DNA of 64,000 nucleotides. Origin: Euwallacea fornicatus. Taxonomy: Eukaryota; Arthropoda; Insecta; Coleoptera; Curculionidae. The notes beneath the pieces are model-generated. The model was not told where the DNA came from. It worked only from the letters and a program-made list of their open reading frames with translations, and ran no database searches. This document shows, piece after piece, positions 1 to 10,767 of this stretch. Numbering within the stretch: the stretch's first letter is position 1; every line of letters begins with the position of its first letter. Made by a program: the position numbers and the translations under genes. The DNA lies in assembly GCF_040115645.1 (NCBI RefSeq), contig NC_089560.1:3781786-3845785 (forward strand), written 5' to 3'.

Positions 1-644
1 TTGTGAACGTGGAAAAAACTGCTCATCGATGAGTGATTCAACATTTTCATTTGAAATGTCTTAGTCCATCCAACACCATAATGGAGTTAGATTAGAATCT
101 GAGGGGACCTGGTTCTTCGTTAACAACTATAAAATATTGGATGACGAGGTTTGAACGTGGTCATACGAGCTGCAAAGGCGAACTTCGCAGTGGTCGTCCC
201 TCTGACACGCCAGATATGGTAACCTCAGAACTTATGGTGTAAACTCACAAAACCGCATTGGAAGATGAGCATTTCAAAAAGTACTGCACATGGTACTTTG
301 ACCCAACAATGGGATATGAGAAAGCTCTAGGTGAGATGAGTGCGGCGATTGCACACAATGACACCAAAACAGCGTCGTGAAGATGTTTCAAGGGAAAGTT
401 TAGCAAATTTTTTACGTAGATTCATAATCATGGATGAATCCTGAGTCCATCATATCGCACCTAAGATAAAAGACCAATCAAAACAATGGACCCAAAGGGG
501 AGAATCGGTTTGAAAGAAGGCGAAAACCATTCCATCTGCGGGAAGAGTGATGGCGTCAGTTTTTTGGGATGCACGTGGGATAATTTTTATTGAAAATTTT
601 CCTAATGAAAAAATAATAAACGAAGAATTTTATATGTACATATA
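1..644 (+). pseudogene. mariner transposase relic, left half
   Basis: Degenerate mariner-type transposase whose left end lies outside the window. Translation with several stops and frame slips shows family landmarks: a KYW block followed by an RFERGHTSC-like stretch and SGRPSDTP near 130-220, then a catalytic-region block near 430-600 reading as DES-VHH, QSKQWTQRGES, KKAKTIPSAGRVMASVFWDA. The copy is cut at about 644 by another element and resumes at 1427. Premature stops (for example TGA at the DES-V position, where the family has W) show it cannot make a working transposase. Close relative of the copy at 12135-13178. Confidence 0.85.
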
Positions 645-1426
645 CAGGGTGTCTATAAAAGCTTTTTACAACGCTCTATCATAGATAGCTGAGATCGAAA
701 TAAAACGACTTAACCATGTTCGCCTTAATCCAAAAGTTGATAATAACCAAGCTAGAGAGTGGCAAAGTTGAAATGTACAATTCAATTTTTAACCATAATT
801 GTTAAACGGCAGGAGGAAAACTCATGAAATTTTCTACAAGGAGTTTTTTGGGACGGATTTTTGTGTTTTTAAGTGTAGTCACAAAAAAATGTTGATTTTT
901 ATTTGCATTATGGCAGCGCACTCTACCAATGCAGAATATACATATTTTGGGAGGATAAATTTGACTGCAACAACAATGGTAATACTTTTTTATCAACTAA
1001 AACTAGTTGGCACTTGAGACTGGAAAAAGCATGAATTTTTACGTATACTTTACGAGCGTTTCTCTCGAAAATGGTTGCAGTGAGCGACTTGATTAAAGTA
1101 TACGTAAAAAAAAATACCGTGTAAATACGTTTCTTCACCCAAAGGTGGTATACCATTACAAACAAAAACGCATGAAGGGCCTAAAATGTACCTAATGCGT
1201 ATATTTGCACATATGAATTCCTCATCCGGAAAATCTCCCTTGTAGACACTTTCATCAGTTTTCGTCTTGCCGTTTAATAATTATGACTAAAAATTAAATT
1301 TTACATTTCAACTTTGCCACCCTGTAGCACGGTCTTTATCAACATTTGAACTAAAGCAAAATCGTTTTATTTTGATCTCAGCTGCCTATGATAGAGCGTT
1401 CTAAAGATCTTTTAAAAACAACCTGT
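645..1426. mobile_element. Non-autonomous TIR element nested in mariner
   Basis: About 780 bp bounded by imperfect inverted repeats of about 65 bp. The left arm starts CAGGGTGTCTATAAAAGC and contains CGCTCTATCATAG followed by AGCTGAGATC. The right arm carries the reverse complement (GATCTCAGCTGCCTATGATAGAGCG). TA flanks both ends, which fits a TA target duplication of the Tc1/mariner superfamily. A second internal inverted pair is visible (AAAGTATACGTAAAA-like near 1040 and 1100). No coding capacity is visible; the overlapping short ORFs on both strands look like chance. It interrupts the mariner reading frame between its catalytic and C-terminal parts, so it is the younger insertion. Confidence 0.8.
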
Positions 1427-1808
1427 GTAAGCAACCGCATATGTCGGAAAAGAAAGTGTTGTTTCGTCAAGGCAACGCTTTAATCCACACTTTCGTCATC
1501 GCGATGACCAAAATCAACCAGTTTGGCTTCCAATTTTTTCTTCGGCCACCCAAGTCGCCAGATTTAGCCTTCTCAAAATATTTTCCATTTCCGAATTTGA
1601 AAAAATTGCTTTTCAAAAAGAGATCTGCGAATAACGGAAAAGTGACGTCCAAGGTTGATGCCTATTTTGAAACATTCGAAGCTTCCTATTCCAAAGGTAT
1701 AGAAGGGAAAAGTGTGTCAATCTGAAAAGAAACTACATACAGAAATAATGTAATGTTTTCCTTTTTTTTATGTAAGTATTAGGTCGGACACCTCTGAAAA
1801 TATCCTCG
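1427..1808 (+). pseudogene. mariner transposase relic, right half with 3' TIR
   Basis: Continuation of the interrupted mariner. The stretch 1441-1725 is open for 94 codons and carries the C-terminal mariner signature: KKVLFRQGNALIHTFVIAMTK, then PKSPDLAFSKYFPFPNLKK and VDAYFETFEASY. The family has the third catalytic aspartate in HPPYSPDLAPSDYF; here the second D is K, so the DD34D triad region is damaged. The element ends at about 1808 in CCTCG followed by TA, matching the 3' end of the second mariner copy in the window. Confidence 0.85.
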
Positions 1809-2334
1809 TATCTTTACAATTTAAGCGTGAACATCAGAAGATCCGTTTCCAGCTTATTGGGTCTCCTCAGGTGAAAATATGTAAGTGGTTTTCCTCACGA
1901 GGCCAAGGGTGTTTCAGATTCTCTTAGGAGACTAACTTTATGTAAAATTAAAGTACGAAAATGTGCAAGTTAACAAAAAAATTAGGTAGGTGCTTGATTT
2001 GACCGAAATAAGGTTTTACCTTGTATAATGGTTTTAACATCACCCTAGAGAAAATAAACAAATACCATTATAGCTTCCGGTTTGTAATTAATAATAAAAC
2101 TACGTCTTGTCGATAAACTTGTATCATTAATCTTCTTTCGACATGCCCCCAATCAAATCAGTGTAACCTCCATTCATTGGTCAAGGTTGCACTAATTAAT
2201 GTAATCCGATTATGAAACAGAGTTTTGGAAGTATCAGACAGAATTCAAGGGCAATATAAAAAGCGATGTGTCATGTGTGTATAATCAAGAAGAAGAGGAA
2301 ACAACTTCTTTAAAAAATTTAAATAATTATACTT
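1809..2334. other. Intergenic, no gene seen
   Basis: AT-rich sequence without an ORF of note or splice-compatible coding segments. Nothing recognisable between the mariner relic and the next foldback element. Confidence 0.6.
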
Positions 2335-2905
2335 TACAATGTCCGAAAAGTGCATTCCAAAAATGACAACGTGAGGTTGTTCGGGTTAATACATTAAGAT
2401 TTCGTTCAAAAATTATTTGAAAAAAGTTTCTCGTTTAGACATTATTGACGCTTAAAATTCTTTTAAAAACTCATGCGTTTCGTTCTATCTGGAGAATGCT
2501 TTAATGGATTTCAATAAAACCCATTGTGCTTTTATTCATTAGTAAAGGGACGATTTTCATGTAAACTTCATGACCAGAACTTTTCACAGGGCAGCTGCAT
2601 CGTATTAATGTTTTTTCTAATTATTTCTCCCAGTTTCTTCTGTTTTGAAGATTTCTCATAGGGATAATAATTCACGCCGAAAAAAAATATTTTCTTTTCT
2701 CATACGGAACGCGATGAATTTCATTATAATCCCTTGAAGCATTCTTTAGATGTGGCAAAAAACATTTTTTTTTCAAGAACTTTGACCTTCAATAATGTCT
2801 AAACAATACACTATTTTCAAATAATTTTTGAACTAAATCTTAATGTACTGAATCAACTAATCTCACGATAACATTTTCGCCATGCATTTCCGTGATATTC
2901 TGTAG
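2335..2905. mobile_element. Foldback/MITE-like element with ~160-bp arms
   Basis: About 570 bp with long inverted arms. The left arm reads TACATTAAGATTTCGTTC then AAAAATTATTTGAAAA and GTTTAGACATTATTGA; the reverse complement of the right arm reads TACATTAAGATTTAGTTC, AAAAATTATTTGAAAA and GTTTAGACATTATTGA. The similarity continues outward to about 2335 and 2905. No coding capacity. The flanking duplication could not be fixed by eye. Confidence 0.75.
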
Positions 2906-5717
2906 AGATAGCAAAACGAAGTGCACGGAACATCGTTCTGAATTTAGAAACAGGGTGAAAAAGCAGAAGTGAATTAAGCTTTCTGAATTAAAAGCAGAAA
3001 AATTTGGCTTGGCAAACTTTCATTTAATCTCTTCTGCCTGATGAAATTCCAACTACCTACTAACACCAGACTCAGCCCTCATAACGGAGCCTCATTGTGT
3101 GCGTTAGAGCGATTCGAACGATTCTGCTAACCCCACTTAACTGAATATAGGAATTCAATACGAGTACATATTTTAGTTTAGAAAGGTCATTGGCATGTAA
3201 TAAGGGACAACTTTAGAATTTCAAACCCCACCGTTATGATGTTTGGACCCATATACGTTTCCAGCTAATTAAGGGTAAATATTTAATTAGCTGTGTCTAT
3301 TTTAATCGAATATCGACACATTGCATGCTCTTTCGAGGAAATTGGAAGGGTGGTTTTGAATTCTTTTACGTAAAATTCCATTAATGTTTCAGGGTATTCG
3401 GGGTTAATATTTACTGATCTAAGTGGTATATAGATTTTCGACTAATAAAAGAACTTTTTGCTTCACTAATAAGTCCATTAGTATCATTCCTATTGAAAAA
3501 GAGCCACAAAACACATATAGAGTTCGATAATAGGTAGGTATTATTTAGAAATGAAACTACAAGCAACATAAAATATTGATGAGCTCATTCCCGGTACTAT
3601 TTATAAATGTTATTGAAATAAGTATAATACTTCGATATTGGGCAATGGAGTGTTTTCTTCAAAGGGATTGCCCTTCAGTGCTAAAGAAAAGTATAAAATT
3701 AAAATAAAGAAAGTGAACAAACTTAGAGGAAAGAAGGATGCGCGTATGGAAATATATTTTAAAATAACAAGTTTGAGTCTCAAATCACGATTCCGATACC
3801 TCAAAACTAACCGTAATTTCTCTACACACAAATATATTTGTCGAATTAAAAGTTTCCAAAAAACTCAGATTACAATAAATAATAGTGAGTTAAATTAATT
3901 AAAATTCAATTAACCAACAGAATAATGTGTAAATTGTCTTAAATTCTGGTTCTTTATGGTAGACAACTTACTTGTCAGCACTTAACGGTGCGTCCGATAA
4001 CGCCAAAATCGGAGTGGGAGTCTTGGAAATATCAACAATCTTTCTTTTTCCGCAACAACACAAACATGAGCAAAAATTCAAAATTGGAACAAACGGATTT
4101 TCCCTCCGCAGCCCCCAGGGGTTGTTCACAACTTTCGCGCTCGCACACATTTTCACCCTCCTCAAGAGTTTCTTTCATGGAGACTTCTGACCATGAGAAA
4201 GAGGGAGTTGCGTGGCACCTGAATGTGTAATGTTTTCTTGGAACAAAACAACGAGTTTGTATAAATTAAACGTCATTGATTGGATCTGACCGGCGCGCTG
4301 ACCTCAAACGTCGCCGTCGCGACGGTAATGCCGGCCCACATTTTAACTTGTAACGGTTTCCATTTCAGCGCCAATTTCAGGTCAGAGGAGGACTGGCTTT
4401 AAATCTAGATCATTAGGTTAATTTAAAATTACAGGAAATTTTGCCAATGCAGTATGAGACCCAAGGCCTTTATGGAGGGTGGCTTTTTGCAGCTCTGAAA
4501 AGATCTATTGAAAATTGTTTGACAAACTTACACAAAGTGGCAAAAGACAGAGACAGAGGGAAAGGGGGAGAAACCTGTAATTTTTTCTTGTTCTTAAAAA
4601 AACAAATTTTTGGTTCATCAAAATTCTTCATCCACAGCACTAAATCTCCATTAATCCGGATATGTTTCTCTCACCTCATTCTTTACAACTTTCACCTTAT
4701 TCCTGCTACGTATTCAGAACAAAATCGATCATCAGTTAACTTGTTGAAAGACATTTAATTCGAACATTTTCATCTTTTTTTAGAATGTCGAACTATTCGT
4801 CGGTTGGCATCGATTTGACTATCTAAGAATTTATTAAAATAAAATGTAGATCCTTAGAAGACGGGCGATTCATCGTATTTTTCCAGTGAAAGTTGCGTGT
4901 ATATGTAAATGGAAATTCTTACTTTAGGGCGGTTTACCATTGCGACAATCAGCGATAAGGCCCCTTTTTGTGTTTCTGTATTTGGTCATTATTATTTTTG
5001 GTTCTGACGCCTTTGCATGGTCATTGTATTTCTTTGAAATAGCGTAGATTCATTATAATAAACCCAGCACACCAGATTTACTAGATTCACAAAATAATTG
5101 TAGTAGAGCCCCGCACTGAGTGTTTTTTAAGATTTAACAAAAAGATAACGCACGATCTACTTTCACTGAACTTTCACTGAATGAATAGAATTGCATCCAT
5201 GGACTGTGAAAAACTGGCTTTAATATAATAACAGCTAACAATGTCTTTGATTTGTTATCAAATATGTATTTTAAATCATAAAATCAGTCAGTGCACATTC
5301 AAAATTTGCTTATTTTGTGGAATCTTCCAATTCCAGGTGTTTTGACATGATTTCTTTTTTCAAAATCTCAAACGGTTGAGTGTTCTATACTTGAGGGTTC
5401 AGTTCATATTTTTGTTGATATTTCTTTGGGAGGGCGTAAATTTGCACATTAGCAGACCAATAGTTTCTCTTGGCAAGAGTTCATTTTAGTTCAGTACAAT
5501 GCATAGACTAAAGACTTACCTTTTAGCTATCAAAGGACCACTTGTTGAAAGTAAAGAACCGCTGCTATGTCTTATTTTCAATTTTTGCTCTGCGATGGGA
5601 ATTGGAATGGCAGATCTCTGCCAAAATCCACTTCTAGAGGAGGAACCTGCAAGTAAGGAAGCAAAAAAATTATTCCTATAATAAAATAACAAATAAACAA
5701 AAAATTTTAAATTAAAA
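2906..5717. other. Intergenic, no firm gene
   Basis: No supported gene. A GC- and CpG-richer block sits at about 4285-4345 (CGGCGCGCTGACC, CGTCGCCGTCGCGACGG) in otherwise AT-rich DNA, and an open stretch from an ATG at 4066 to 4230 lies just upstream of it. Together these could mark a promoter or first exon, but no splice partner was found. Other small ORFs in both strands overlap one another and lack coding character. Confidence 0.4.
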
Positions 5718-5944
5718 TTAATAGAAATATAAAGCGTCTGTACCGGTTGATGTGGAAGACGATCTGCTAGATAAAGAATGCGAGTATTGTTCCTGCTTCA
5801 ATGATAGACGATCGTTGAAATATAGCTGGTCTGAAGACAAACTTTTCCTAAATCCTGGAGGATGAACTATTCCCGTATGGAATTCTGGATACTGAAGACG
5901 GGCATGAGACTCTAAAGTACCTGATTCATGAAGAAAATACAGCA
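5718..5944 (-). CDS. Last exon of unidentified minus-strand gene
   Basis: Terminal coding exon read on the minus strand. It begins after a TATCAG acceptor at 5944 and runs open to a TAA at 5718. The start phase (two bases, TG) fits the donor phase of the exon at 7231-7455 exactly (G|TG, valine). The product ends with a serine-rich tail (SLSSRSSSTSTG, then ALYFY). I do not recognise the family. The low-complexity, Ser/Pro/Tyr-rich character looks like a cytoplasmic tail or a disordered region rather than an enzyme. A long-TIR transposon occupies most of the intron between this and the preceding exon. Upstream exons are not securely identified. Confidence 0.6.
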
Positions 5945-6013
5945 CTGATAAAAAGTATTGCCACAGAGTTACAACTTTTATAACTACGATATTAAAAGAA
6001 ATGTTAAAAAAAA

Positions 6014-7113
6014 TATAATTTTATTTTTAAAAAGCCAATTAATGCATCATTTCCGATGTTCAAATTTTTCACCCCTATCCCCCCACCCTACTAACTTTTT
6101 ACTTTCAAATCGGAAAGTACCTATTATACTATATTAAATGAAAGGTAGTTCAATGAAGAATACAATGGCATACTCAGAACTAAAATTGGATCTACAGTTT
6201 ACTAAAAAAAAAAAAAAAATAGAACAAAATCCATGTCCTAAAATGATTAAAACTTTAAATCTTTTCTTCCTAAATAACTAATTCATTCTTATTTCACATT
6301 GTAAGAGAGTGAAAAAACGATAAAAAATGTAGAAATTCCTAATTGTTTTTATTGTATACAACTTTTTCAGATACAAAATCCTTTGGCTTCCATAGAATTC
6401 ATCAGGAATTTAGTTCAGTTTTTGGGCATCTACCACAATTAGAATATAAAAAAAAGGATCGTTTATCCGATAAGGAAAGAATCAAAATTTTAATCTTTTT
6501 TAGGAATTACCCAATGATATTTGGTTCAAATAAGATGGTGCACCATTACATTCTACTATCGCTGTGAGAGAGTAACTTTATGAGATTTTCGTTTGGGGGA
6601 CAGATAGATAAAAGATGCGCAATAGAATGGCCGTCACATTCTTCAGATCTTACGTCCCTAGATTTTTTTCGAGGTCATTTAAAAGCATCCGTTTACAAAA
6701 CTGGAATACTAAATTTAGATCATTTGCATCTGAAAATTCAAGAAGAATTAGAATTAATAATAGGAGCAATATTGGACAATTCCCTAAAATAGTTCGAGAA
6801 ATGACTAAGTTATTTTAGAATTTTTACTGGTTGTTGCCAAGTTGAGCATTTATTGTAGGAATTCCAATTTTGTTTGATGTAACAGTGAGTTATTTTATTT
6901 TGTCGCTAATAATTTTAATTTTTAAGGAAGCTATAGATCCAATTTTAGGTCTGAGTACATCTTTATAATTTATTGAATTGCCTTTTATTTAGTATATTAC
7001 AATGGGCACTTTTCCACTTGAAAATAAAAAGTTAGTAGAGATAGCTGGAAAGGGATGAAAATTTTGAACAGCAAAAATAATGTATGAAAAGATTTAAAAA
7101 AAATAAAATTATA
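6014..7113. mobile_element. Long-TIR Tc-like element with transposase relic
   Basis: About 1.1 kb bounded by inverted arms of roughly 180-190 bp. The left arm contains CTACTAACTTTTTACTTTCA and CTAAAATTGGATC; the reverse complement of the right arm carries CTACTAACTTTTTATTTTCA and CTAAAATTGGATC. Inside, plus-strand frames at about 6580-6790 read IDKRCAIEWPSHSSDLTSLD followed by FFRGHLKASVY, which is the WPPRSPDLTPLDFFLWG block of the DDE transposases that carry an N-terminal DUF4817 domain. The frame is broken and most of the protein is missing. It sits in the intron of the unidentified minus-strand gene. Confidence 0.8.
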
Positions 7114-7230
7114 AGTATTTAAGCATTTTTAAGAAATATCAGGTTTATGCAAATTATAAATGTGTTACAATACTTTTTACAAGTGCTCTATGTTTTCTGA
7201 TGTGATTTTAGTACTAGAGTCTATAGTCAC

Positions 7231-7455
7231 CTGAATGATTATTGTTGACTGCGTTAAGACTATTTCCATTGAAGCTGTTGTACGCACTAATAGGCTCTAC
7301 AGATGCGGGAGGATATTGTCCTCTTAAATGTTTTGGAGGAGAAAATGACCTGCCTCGGTCATATTTCCTATATCCTCTACTACTTTTCCCATTCTGGATA
7401 GGTGAGGCGTCTGGTTGGAGAATATAAACTGGACGAAGGACCCCGTTTTTGGATG
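7231..7455 (-). CDS. Penultimate exon of unidentified minus-strand gene
   Basis: Minus-strand exon between a TTTTTAG acceptor (7456-7457) and a donor CAG|GTGACT at 7230. It is open in one frame for 74 codons plus partial codons at both ends, and joins in phase to 5718-5944. The translation is rich in Ser, Pro, Arg, Asn and Tyr (GVLRPVYILQPDASPIQ, then YRKYDRGRSFSPPKHLRG). RGRSFSPP resembles a basophilic kinase target motif, but nothing identifies the protein. The preceding exon was not located; the candidate at 10689-10767 on the same strand might belong to this or another gene. Phase agreement and intact splice sites are the main support. Confidence 0.6.
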
Positions 7456-7714
7456 CTAAAAAGCGGCGTTACAATTAGGCTACTTTCTAAAAATTTAGTT
7501 ATTCACGGATTAATTTTGCATATATTCAACGAGTCAAATTCACCATAAATTCCCGGACTACTTATTTATCGCGCTCGTTATCAAATTAAATTGTTCGACC
7601 CAAGGCTACATGTTATCTCGATTGAATGTAATAATGAGTGGTAGTTTAGAGGAATTAATACGCGAACAAGTAACAAAACGTCACCAGTAAATTTGTGTCT
7701 AAAATTTGTACACC

Positions 7715-8218
7715 ATGGAAGCTCCATTTTTGCAATATCTCGTCCACAAGAAGTCAAACAACTTCGTGCAAAGCCTTCAAATACTTGAGGAAAACATCAA
7801 CCAAATTGTGCCAGAGTTTTTACTCGATCCCTACAAAAACTGCTTATTAATTGAGACACTATTGACTGGAGAAACAAACCTTTTAGTTTACCAAACACTA
7901 AGAAGACTTAAAGCTACCAAGAACAACAAGAATCGAAAAGTCCTAAGCAATTATTTAGGAACTGAGAATCAAACCTTCCTAGACTTTCCCCAGTTGGTGC
8001 AAATAATGGTTGGTTACGGAGAGTTTTTACCTGAATTTAGTAACTTGCTAATATGTGAAGTGCCCTCATCAGTGCAGCTTGAAAATCACTCAAATATTCT
8101 GGACAGAATTGCTTTTAGGCTAAGAGCGGATGTTTCCAGAAAGGCTGTGATAATAGGGCCAAACTGTGAAATTCTGGAGAAATTTGCCCTGATGGCCTCG
8201 GATATGCAAGCGGTATGA
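7715..8218 (+). CDS. Small protein, possible ALDH-fold DUF1487-like
   Basis: Open frame from ATG at 7715 in a strong context (ACACCATGG) to TGA at 8218, 167 aa. A leucine-rich N-terminus (MEAPFLQYLVHKKS) is followed by YKNCLLIETLLTGETNLLVY and DRIAFRLRADVSRKAVIIG. The layout recalls the insect DUF1487 family, proteins of about 200 aa with an aldehyde-dehydrogenase-like fold and no proven activity; this is from memory and not firm. The frame ends in mid-domain. The next about 230 bases look coding in another frame (see the following entry), so the gene is frame-shifted, spliced in an unusual way, or affected by an assembly indel. It lies between two transposon relics, opposite the introns of a minus-strand gene. 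Confidence 0.5.
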   Translation: MEAPFLQYLVHKKSNNFVQSLQILEENINQIVPEFLLDPYKNCLLIETLLTGETNLLVYQTLRRLKATKNNKNRKVLSNYLGTENQTFLDFPQLVQIMVGYGEFLPEFSNLLICEVPSSVQLENHSNILDRIAFRLRADVSRKAVIIGPNCEILEKFALMASDMQAV

Positions 8219-8450
8219 TTCCCAAGAAAAACTCAAGCGCAACTGTGATAGGAAAATGGAACAAGTAAAAGAATCTTACCATATTTTCCAACACTAGTCT
8301 TATTGACGAACAAACACAGACTCAACTCCATTATTAACTGCAAATGAAGCTGCTCTTGGCCTTTACTGGTGTGGAACTGAAGGTTCTATCGGAAAAATGA
8401 ATAGTGTATCGGGTAAAGTGGTGCGGGTACCTTCATTTAATCTTGGCTGA
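8219..8450 (+). pseudogene. Out-of-frame continuation of the 7715 gene
   Basis: Reading in the +1 frame relative to 7715-8218 gives RYDSQEKLKRNCDRKMEQVK and then, after two stops near 8295-8305, an open stretch TNTDSTPLLTANEAALGLYW continuing through CGTEGSIGKMNSVSG to a TGA at 8450. Between them the original frame is briefly coding-like (ILPYFPTLVLLTN). No canonical intron joins the pieces in phase. This pattern of two or three small indels in an otherwise sensible protein suggests a young pseudogene or sequencing indels. AATAAA lies downstream at about 8620. Confidence 0.45.
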
Positions 8451-8639
8451 AGTGCTTTAAGAACAGAATTTTTTATTGTTATGGTGATATTTCTCTTAAC
8501 CCATATGATTGCAGTTTTACTGTAATAGTTATTAATCTATCGTATTTTGAAGAGAAAATTACTATATTATGTTAATTACAGAATTTGCATGTTATACGTA
8601 ATTATTTATGCATTGCGAATAATAAATTTTTATAGAACG

Positions 8640-9830
8640 TAGAATGGTAGTCAAAAGTATGGATTATTCTAATCGTATCATAATTTCACGTCAAAATACC
8701 GATTATTGAAAAATAAACATGTGATACAAAAACCCGAGTATATTTTCAATAACATTATGAACAACAAATGCTAAATTCATTTCTGCGCATATTAAAAAAT
8801 GACAAATAATTAACCACTCTGAGCAAAAAGAATGGAATGCTTTGTAGATTCTATTAAAACCAACTCAAAATGTAAATAAATTAATATTCAGTAACATATG
8901 CTTGTGAAATTACAACATTCTGACATCGACGTTGCATTGGGTCGACTGGACTTCTGCACATAGATATGACAATTTTCATCTATTCTTCGTGTAGGACTTT
9001 CCACAATTCATCTTCATCGAGCCGATTCTCATCTATAATTTTTTGTTTTAAATGTTCTCAGAGATAGTAAATCGGATTGAAATCCGGTGATTGAGACGGC
9101 CACTTTGCGACAGTACTTTCATGTGCAGTCAGCCAATTTTTATCTACACGGGATGAATATTTCGAGTCGTTATCGTATTAAAAACGTCATGTTTAAAGGA
9201 ATTTCCTCATTTACAAATGGTAACATATGTCGCTCGAGAATATCTTTGTGTAAAAAGCGATATATAATTCCCTCAATTTTGACCAACGTCGTATGGCGAA
9301 AAACTTCCCCACTCGATTATACCACCACCATCATGTGTAACTGTAGATTTTTTATACTTAAGATCAAACTTAGCTCCTGCAGGCCGCCGAATATAAATTT
9401 TACTATCCGAATCAAAAGTTTCATTTTAGTCTCATCACTAAAAGGACATTCCACTTTCAAGAAGATCCATACAAGTGTGCCTGAGAAAATTTTACTCTTG
9501 CCTTCTTATTGTTTTTAGAAATGAACGGTTTCTTTATAGAAATCCTTCCTACCAAGCTCACTTTATATAATCGACGTCTTACAATTGAATTGCTTATGAT
9601 AACTTTTGTATTGCTACAAATTTCCTTCTGAACTCTAAATGACTTCAGAGGATCGCCAATAAAAAGTTTTTTTTTTAGATGTCCAGGTTTTAAACAAATG
9701 TTTGTATTACCCAAAAGTCTTAAATTTCTTAAGGATTTTGGAAATAGTCCCTTGATTAATTTTCGAAGTCTTTGTAATTTCCTTTTTATTGCACAACAAT
9801 AAGACTATTCAACTATTGTATTTTGAAAAC
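8640..9830 (-). pseudogene. Tc1-like transposase relic
   Basis: Minus-strand Tc1-type transposase with frame breaks. Conserved blocks, in protein order from high to low coordinates: an N-terminal HTH-like part near 9650-9790 (EITKTSKINQGTISKILKKF), FSDETKM near 9425, GEVFRHTT near 9300, and VAKWPSQSPDFNPI near 9080, the family's WPAQSPDLNPIE catalytic block. The left flank near 8645 reads GGTAGTCAAAAGTATGGATT, very like the ends of Tc1-like elements. The matching right end was not found; the N-terminus seems truncated near 9830 where an unrelated hydrophobic ORF begins. Non-functional. Confidence 0.8.
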
Positions 9831-10008
9831 CTTCAGAAAAATACTCTTTTTTTACCATAGCATGTATAAAATTCACCAAACAACCAAGCTGAATAACTGA
9901 TAATGCCCCCATAGACAACAAAACCACATAGTATTCCATACCCTTGTCCAAAAAAAATGGTATTAACAATAACGCTCTTGAAAACAACATTCCTAAGGCA
10001 AATTTCAT
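9805..10008 (-). CDS. Hydrophobic ORF, possible TLC-domain C-terminus
   Basis: Minus-strand open frame, 67 aa from ATG at 10008 to TAG at 9805. It holds two predicted membrane stretches (ALGMLFSRALLLIPFF and VVLLSMGALSVIQLGCLVNF) and a charged tail (VKKEYFSEGFQ). The FSR-PFF pattern and second helix resemble the end of TLC-domain proteins, sphingolipid or membrane-composition factors, but this rests on pattern memory. The frame extends a few codons upstream (KENLLIDD) to a weak acceptor, so this may be a terminal exon rather than a whole gene. It abuts the truncated Tc1 relic. Confidence 0.35.
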   Translation of the reverse strand: MKFALGMLFSRALLLIPFFLDKGMEYYVVLLSMGALSVIQLGCLVNFIHAMVKKEYFSEGFQNTIVE

Positions 10009-10688
10009 ATCATCAATCAACAAATTTTCTTTACCTTATCTATAATTTTTGAGGACAAAAACATGAAGAATCAACAAAAAAGCATTTTTTCTAAAATTAT
10101 TCCATAATATTGTCCAACACTATATATGAATTTTCAAAAATTAATATTAATAGTCAGGATAAAATAGATAACTCCTTAACTTTGGAAATCTCGAGATTTT
10201 CTTGAAATAACTAGTCTAAAAATTTAAGTGATGGTTTTAAAAAAATCATTATTAAATACCTAGCATCAACAGAAAAATATTTCAGTATCTCAAAAATTAA
10301 AAGGGCTGCTAATAAACAATATATGCAAGCCGAAAATCTGTTAGTTCGGGTTGGAGACTAAGAATAACCCAATCAGCAATGGGTTTCTCTCTTAAAATGA
10401 ATAATTAGATCGAAAACCCTGATTATAGTAATTACTAAAATTCGTTAATGTGACAAGTAGCAGAAGCTATTATGAATAAATCATCACACGCAATGCACTG
10501 AGAAAAATGCAATATTCAAAGGGATCCATGCGAGCCAACACATACAACTCATTGTTACTAAAGGGCTCTGATTCATAAATAAGTAAGAATATATAGAAAT
10601 TATTTTGTAATCCAGGAAAATATGAATACCGTCAAACAACAAATAGTTAATTGAATGAAATAGTTTAATAAAATAAACATTCACTTAC

Positions 10689-10767
10689 GTTTTGCCATTT
10701 TCCCGTTGTTGCAATATGTGGCAGTACCCGTTGTCCACTCCTTTGCAGCTCCGTCAAAGGCATCATC
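10689..10767 (-). CDS. Candidate internal exon, minus strand
   Basis: 79 bases between a good acceptor (TTTTGCAG) and a near-perfect donor (AAC|GTAAGTG) on the minus strand. Two frames stay open: one reads DDAFDGAAKEWTTGTATYC, the other begins MMPLTELQRSGQRVLPHI, which could be a translation start. A second acceptor-bounded open block follows at about 10490-10568 on the same strand (NNELYVLARMDPFEYCIF in one frame). The partner exons and the gene identity are unresolved; the hydrophobic ORF at 9805-10008 or the exons at 7231-7455 are possible continuations. Confidence 0.35.

Noticed and set aside
3610..3898. Overlapping ORFs on both strands
   Set aside because: Mutual overlap and Lys/Leu-rich composition suggest chance openness.
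9087..9518. 143-codon plus-strand ORF
   Set aside because: It is the antisense shadow of the minus-strand Tc1 transposase relic.
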